DNA of 7,521 bases, from positions 1 to 7,521 of the forward strand of contig LUSA01000010.1 of assembly GCA_001629235.1 (NCBI GenBank). The letters run 5' to 3'. The notes under the pieces are model-generated. The model worked only from the letters and a program-made list of their open reading frames with translations. It had not been told where the DNA came from and did no database searches. Shown here in pieces: positions 5,184 through 7,521 of this stretch. The position numbers and the translations under genes were made by a program. This DNA comes from Marine group II euryarchaeote REDSEA-S43_B8. Lineage in GTDB: Archaea; Thermoplasmatota; Poseidoniia; Poseidoniales; Thalassarchaeaceae. Within the stretch, counting starts at the first letter, position 1. The number at the start of each line of letters is the position of its first letter.

Positions 5184-5654
5184 TCAATACTTCTCCAAAC
5201 CAGGGTATCTTTCTTCAGCTTTCGACCTTACTGAATGTGCAACCTCGTCGAGAAGAGCTTGTCCCTCAGAACTTACGATTTTACCCCTGTTAACATTACC
5301 GGCCGTATTCAGCGATTCGACCAATAACCCCGAATCTGAGAGTTGCTGCAGAATCTTCCTAGCGACGTTCCTTGAACCCGCCACAGCCTTATTCTTCTTG
5401 ACCCCTCTATCCTTAGATCCTCCGAACTCTTGTGAAATTCTATTGGTACCTATTGGGCCCTTTATTGCCACCTTCCTAAGTACTGATGCCGCTCTAGTGT
5501 GCCACCAGTCTTCCTGAACGGGTGGTCTTTCCCTGTGAGTGCCAGTCTTAACCTGAGACGCCCATTCTGGTGCAGAGACCTTGTCATAAGACTTCAACTT
5601 CTCAGAAAGACTAGCAATTAGAAGGTCTGCTGGAACGTCATAGTAAGTCGTCAT
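5184..5654 (-). CDS. rps19e: Ribosomal protein S19e
   Basis: A small-subunit ribosomal protein of archaea and eukaryotes with a winged-helix-like fold. The 156 residues contain YDVPADLLIASLSEKL (5-20), the region around PEWASQVKTGTHRERPP (29-45), EDWWHTRAASVLRKV (48-62), KGPIGTNRISQEFGGSKDRG (65-84), and KILQQLSDSGLL (101-112) followed by ITS-like wing residues and SSEGQALLD. All are standard S19e landmarks at normal archaeal length. The ATG at 5654 has GGTGAAGGT directly upstream, and a TATA-like element lies about 40 bases upstream, so it is the first gene of the ribosomal unit. In many euryarchaea a PDCD5-family gene separates it from rpl39e; here only nine bases do. Confidence 0.96.
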   Translation of the reverse strand: MTTYYDVPADLLIASLSEKLKSYDKVSAPEWASQVKTGTHRERPPVQEDWWHTRAASVLRKVAIKGPIGTNRISQEFGGSKDRGVKKNKAVAGSRNVARKILQQLSDSGLLVESLNTAGNVNRGKIVSSEGQALLDEVAHSVRSKAEERYPGLEKY

Positions 5655-5690
5655 ACCTTCACCCGTGCGTCCCGCCCGTCCAACAGACCG

Positions 5691-5697
5691 TATTTAA
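5691..5697 (-). promoter_or_regulatory. TATA-like box of the rps19e operon
   Basis: On the minus strand this reads TTAAATA, preceded by CACGG. It lies 37-43 bases before the rps19e ATG. With usual archaeal spacing, transcription would begin near 5667, giving a leader of about 13 bases that still contains the GGTGAAGGT ribosome-binding site. The start point is inferred from spacing only. Confidence 0.55.
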
Positions 5698-5713
5698 CCG
5701 TGATGACACGGTT
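5696..5713. promoter_or_regulatory. Perfect inverted repeat in the divergent promoter region
   Basis: AACCGTG-ATGA-CACGGTT is an 18-base perfect dyad with 7-base arms. It overlaps the upstream edge of the rps19e TATA-like box by two bases and covers the place where TFB would bind the BRE. It lies 67 bases before the likely start of the divergent membrane-protein gene. It could be an operator for either gene. No regulator for it is apparent in the window. Confidence 0.45.
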
Positions 5714-5779
5714 TTGCTGATTCTCATTGGATGTTTTCTCACAACAAGCATTGAATAATTGCGGCCATTTGCAAAAATT

Positions 5780-6577
5780 GTGAAGAAATCACTGTCGAAG
5801 AATCCCAACATGCTTCGTACCATGATCGGAACGGGAATGACGTTAATCGTACTACTGTCCTACGCAGTATACTCTAACACTGTTGATTCCGAGTACTACG
5901 AGTACAACACAACAAACGAGCATGAATCCATGGATCTTACTCAAGAGTCGGAGGGACTGGCTCAGTGGTACTATACCACAACAGATGCGATAACTTGGGT
6001 AAATTTCACTGTATACGACGCACCCTCAGGCTCAACACTAATCGTAGAAGCAGAGGGTACAAATTGGTCCCACTCTCCAAATTTAGGCCTAACCGATCAG
6101 AGCTATGTTTGCAATGAGCCAAACTCAGACTATTCAGACATCCTAGATACTTGTGAGTATAGTAGAACTCATACTATGGACTTAGTCAATGGTAGTGGAA
6201 CTCTAAGAGGCCGAGTATCTCTAGAATTGCCAATCAAGGGTAAGGGCTATCTGGAGAGTGAGAACTTCGAAAGTGCCCAGGAAGAAGCCGACTCTCTAAT
6301 TTCCAGTGCGCAAAAGACAATCACATGGAAGGTGAAGGTTGTTAGCGATGGTGAAACTAATCCTAGTGCAGGAATGCTTGTCGAATCGGAGTTTTCCTCC
6401 CATGAACTGGTTTCCTTGACTAAGTTCAAAATCAATCCTGTCCAAGAGACCGTATACAGCTTCTCTGCGCTAGTTGGATGCTTTTTCCTCGTTCTAGTAA
6501 TACCATTGATGATTTACTTCTCTGCGAGGTACAGGGAGAATCTCAACGAGAGCAAAAGAGCATCGGTCGATGATTAA
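5780..6577 (+). CDS. Unrecognised membrane-anchored protein with extracytoplasmic domain
   Basis: I do not recognise this family. With the GTG start at 5780 it has 265 residues. A lysine-rich N-terminus leads into a hydrophobic segment (about 15-31, MIGTGMTLIVLLSYAVY) that acts as signal anchor or signal peptide. A roughly 190-residue polar, Ser/Thr/Glu-rich, probably beta-rich domain follows, with two cysteines 14 residues apart that could form a disulfide and four N-X-S/T sequons suited to archaeal surface glycosylation. A second membrane helix (about 225-247) ends in a short charged tail. Both termini would then be cytoplasmic. The start is uncertain: TTG 5759 and ATG 5810 are alternatives. 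An A/T element at 5751-5760 is about 25 bases before 5780, consistent with a leaderless GTG start. The stop overlaps the stop of the converging gene. A role at the cell surface is inferred. Confidence 0.72.
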   Translation: MKKSLSKNPNMLRTMIGTGMTLIVLLSYAVYSNTVDSEYYEYNTTNEHESMDLTQESEGLAQWYYTTTDAITWVNFTVYDAPSGSTLIVEAEGTNWSHSPNLGLTDQSYVCNEPNSDYSDILDTCEYSRTHTMDLVNGSGTLRGRVSLELPIKGKGYLESENFESAQEEADSLISSAQKTITWKVKVVSDGETNPSAGMLVESEFSSHELVSLTKFKINPVQETVYSFSALVGCFFLVLVIPLMIYFSARYRENLNESKRASVDD

Positions 6578-6939
6578 TGTCCGACAACAGAGGGCCCGAT
6601 ATCCCAATCGAAGTCATCTTTCATTCCAGTTAGCGACACTAATCCCAATTCTACAAAATGTGCAATAGAATTGCTCACTCTTTCGTCTACGGGAGAAATC
6701 ACTTCATCAAATTGGGCATCCATTTCCTCTATGATTTCTCGAACGTTTCGTGATCCGTCCATTAACACCCAGAGGGCGCTGTTCATTTTGTCCATTGGAC
6801 GTCTTACGAGCGTTGGAGCACCCATAATCCTAGCCACCTTTTCCTCGATCTTACTGAGATTCTTGTCTAAAGTGATTTCAATACATCCGCTTTCCAAGGT
6901 CGTCCATTCTACTTGGCATCTTACTGGAAATATGTCCAT
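6574..6939 (-). CDS. PqqD-like small protein
   Basis: The 121-residue product resembles the PqqD domain family, small winged-helix-like proteins. Visible pattern: PTLVRRPMDKMNSALWVLMDGSR (42-64, with the family's W57 and DG at 61-62), then VREIIEEMDAQF (66-77), a short link, and a second helix VSNSIAHFVELGLVSL (88-103). The first 40 residues form a separate strand-helix region, and the acidic tail is unique. PqqD itself, and its relatives called RiPP recognition elements, bind peptide substrates for modifying enzymes. Many archaeal PqqD-like proteins have no known partner, and no radical SAM maturase or quinone-cofactor gene is next to this one. The start at 6939 is eight bases after the upstream gene's stop, with GGATGA as a weak ribosome-binding site. 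Function is unknown; family resemblance is moderate to good. Confidence 0.72.
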   Translation of the reverse strand: MDIFPVRCQVEWTTLESGCIEITLDKNLSKIEEKVARIMGAPTLVRRPMDKMNSALWVLMDGSRNVREIIEEMDAQFDEVISPVDERVSNSIAHFVELGLVSLTGMKDDFDWDIGPSVVGH

Positions 6940-6946
6940 AACGACT

Positions 6947-7120
6947 TCATCCTGAGATATTGATTAGCATGAATATAGAGGAAGAAACTCCTACAAAAAC
7001 TGCAATTCTTAATGCAACGATATTCTCAATGATGTACCTAGACCACCAAGCCGAAACTCCAGCGATAGACATTAGCAGTAACGAATATACCAGCTCGGGA
7101 GTGAGGGATTCACCAGACAC
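6947..7120 (-). CDS. Small two-helix membrane protein (57 residues)
   Basis: A hydrophobic protein with two likely membrane helices: about residues 10-25 (LVYSLLLMSIAGVSAW) and 33-54 (NIVALRIAVF through MLINI), joined by WSRYIIE. The frame extends further upstream to an ATG at 7279, but that part overlaps the reductase gene and reads as arginine-rich antisense-like protein. I therefore chose the GTG at 7118-7120. It has a strong GAGGAGGT ribosome-binding site formed by the last codons and stop of the upstream gene. The two genes would be translationally coupled, with only two bases between stop and start. No homologue is recognised. The stop precedes the PqqD-like gene by seven bases, so the three are probably one transcript. 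Confidence 0.62.
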   Translation of the reverse strand: MSGESLTPELVYSLLLMSIAGVSAWWSRYIIENIVALRIAVFVGVSSSIFMLINISG

Positions 7121-7122
7121 TA

Positions 7123-7521
7123 CTACCTCCTCAATTTGGTAGTATTTTCTATCAATGATGATGAAATCGACAGAACACGATCGTTGATTTCTGAGCTTAG
7201 AAGCTCTCCATCTTCGTCGAAAGCACTCTTGATATGTGGTACCGCCACCTGTTCTGGAATCACCCAGCCATGTATCCATCTCGCTGCTATTCTCATATGG
7301 TTCAGTGTATTATTGCTAGTTTGACCCCCTAGAGTACAAACTAAAGCGAAAACCTTACCTGAAGTATGCTTCGAATATAACCAATCAAGGCTATTCTTCA
7401 TCACGCCACTCATGGTTCCATGATATTCTGGACTCGATAGGACATAGGCATCTGCAGAAACTGCCATTTCTTGGAAGTCTTTGACGTTTGAATCATCCCA
7501 CGAACCTTCTGCTCCAACAAG
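7123..7521 (-). CDS. NADPH-dependent FMN reductase-like flavoprotein (5' end outside window)
   Basis: The visible 132 residues are the C-terminal two thirds of a flavodoxin-fold reductase. Diagnostic is the FMN-binding loop SPEYHGTMSGVMKNSLDWL, about 30-48 residues into the fragment, which matches the TPEYHGS-x-SG-x-LKN-x-LDW pattern of the NADPH-dependent FMN reductase family. After it come GKVFALVCTLGGQTSN, a strand and glycine loop, and the WVIPEQVAVPH strand. Members reduce FMN, quinones, azo dyes or metals with NAD(P)H. The substrate cannot be told from sequence. The N-terminal phosphate-binding loop should lie beyond the right edge. The coding end, AGG AGG TAG, doubles as the ribosome-binding site of the following small membrane-protein gene. 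Family is confident, gene-level function open. Confidence 0.88.
   Translation of the reverse strand, partial: LVGAEGSWDDSNVKDFQEMAVSADAYVLSSPEYHGTMSGVMKNSLDWLYSKHTSGKVFALVCTLGGQTSNNTLNHMRIAARWIHGWVIPEQVAVPHIKSAFDEDGELLSSEINDRVLSISSSLIENTTKLRR

Noticed and set aside
5049..5517. Several plus-strand open frames across the ribosomal genes
   Set aside because: They are antisense to L39e and S19e, whose family signatures are unmistakable.
6671..6955. 94-residue plus-strand open frame
   Set aside because: Antisense to the PqqD-like gene; hydrophobic, low-complexity translation without a supporting start signal.
7121..7279. N-terminal extension of the small membrane protein to an ATG at 7279
   Set aside because: It lies wholly within the FMN reductase gene, reads as Arg/Gly-rich sequence, and a GTG with a strong ribosome-binding site at 7118-7120 explains the start better.
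1..7521. CRISPR array, insertion sequence, tRNA or rRNA gene, or phage genes
   Set aside because: I saw no regularly spaced repeats, terminal inverted repeats with transposase, or cloverleaf-like sequence; intergenic gaps are all short.

Overview
The window looks like a mesophilic archaeal chromosome segment. The minus-strand block encodes four ribosomal proteins found only in archaea and eukaryotes (S19e, L39e, L31e, S17e). There is also an archaeal-type ribbon-helix-helix regulator, and TATA-like boxes sit at promoter distance from the first genes of transcription units. Base composition is intermediate, and translation signals are mixed: GGAGGTGA-type Shine-Dalgarno sites inside operons, little or none at some promoter-proximal genes. 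A marine euryarchaeon of the Marine Group II (Poseidoniia) type would fit, but that placement is inference.

Layout. Positions 1-363 hold the C-terminal part of a methylmalonyl-CoA epimerase cut by the window edge, followed by an unrecognised 100-residue helical protein (398-700). At 753 a plus-strand operon begins: a 53-residue ribbon-helix-helix protein, FolE, QueE, QueC, MsrB and QueD, ending at 3746. FolE makes dihydroneopterin triphosphate from GTP, QueD converts it to 6-carboxy-tetrahydropterin, QueE contracts the ring to 7-carboxy-7-deazaguanine, and QueC forms 7-cyano-7-deazaguanine (preQ0). The whole GTP-to-preQ0 pathway is therefore here, in genes whose ends overlap from folE onward. 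In archaea preQ0 normally goes into tRNA as the precursor of archaeosine. No transglycosylase or archaeosine synthase is in the window, so the final use is inferred.

Positions 3769-5654 are a minus-strand unit reading rps19e, rpl39e, rpl31e, rps17e and then a SPOUT-class RNA 2'-O-methyltransferase of the TrmJ type. Its promoter region (5655-5758) carries a perfect inverted repeat beside a TATA-like box. A plus-strand gene for a membrane-anchored protein of unknown function follows (about 5780-6577). It ends tail-to-tail with a minus-strand trio: an NADPH-dependent FMN reductase-like protein (cut by the right edge), a 57-residue two-helix membrane protein, and a PqqD-like small protein.

Main points of interest: the QueC homologue lacks all four zinc-binding cysteines of the canonical family; alternating inverted half-sites upstream of the ribbon-helix-helix gene could be its own operator over the preQ0 operon; and msrB is embedded in that operon. 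No RNA gene, mobile element, CRISPR array or gene-free stretch over 300 bases was seen.
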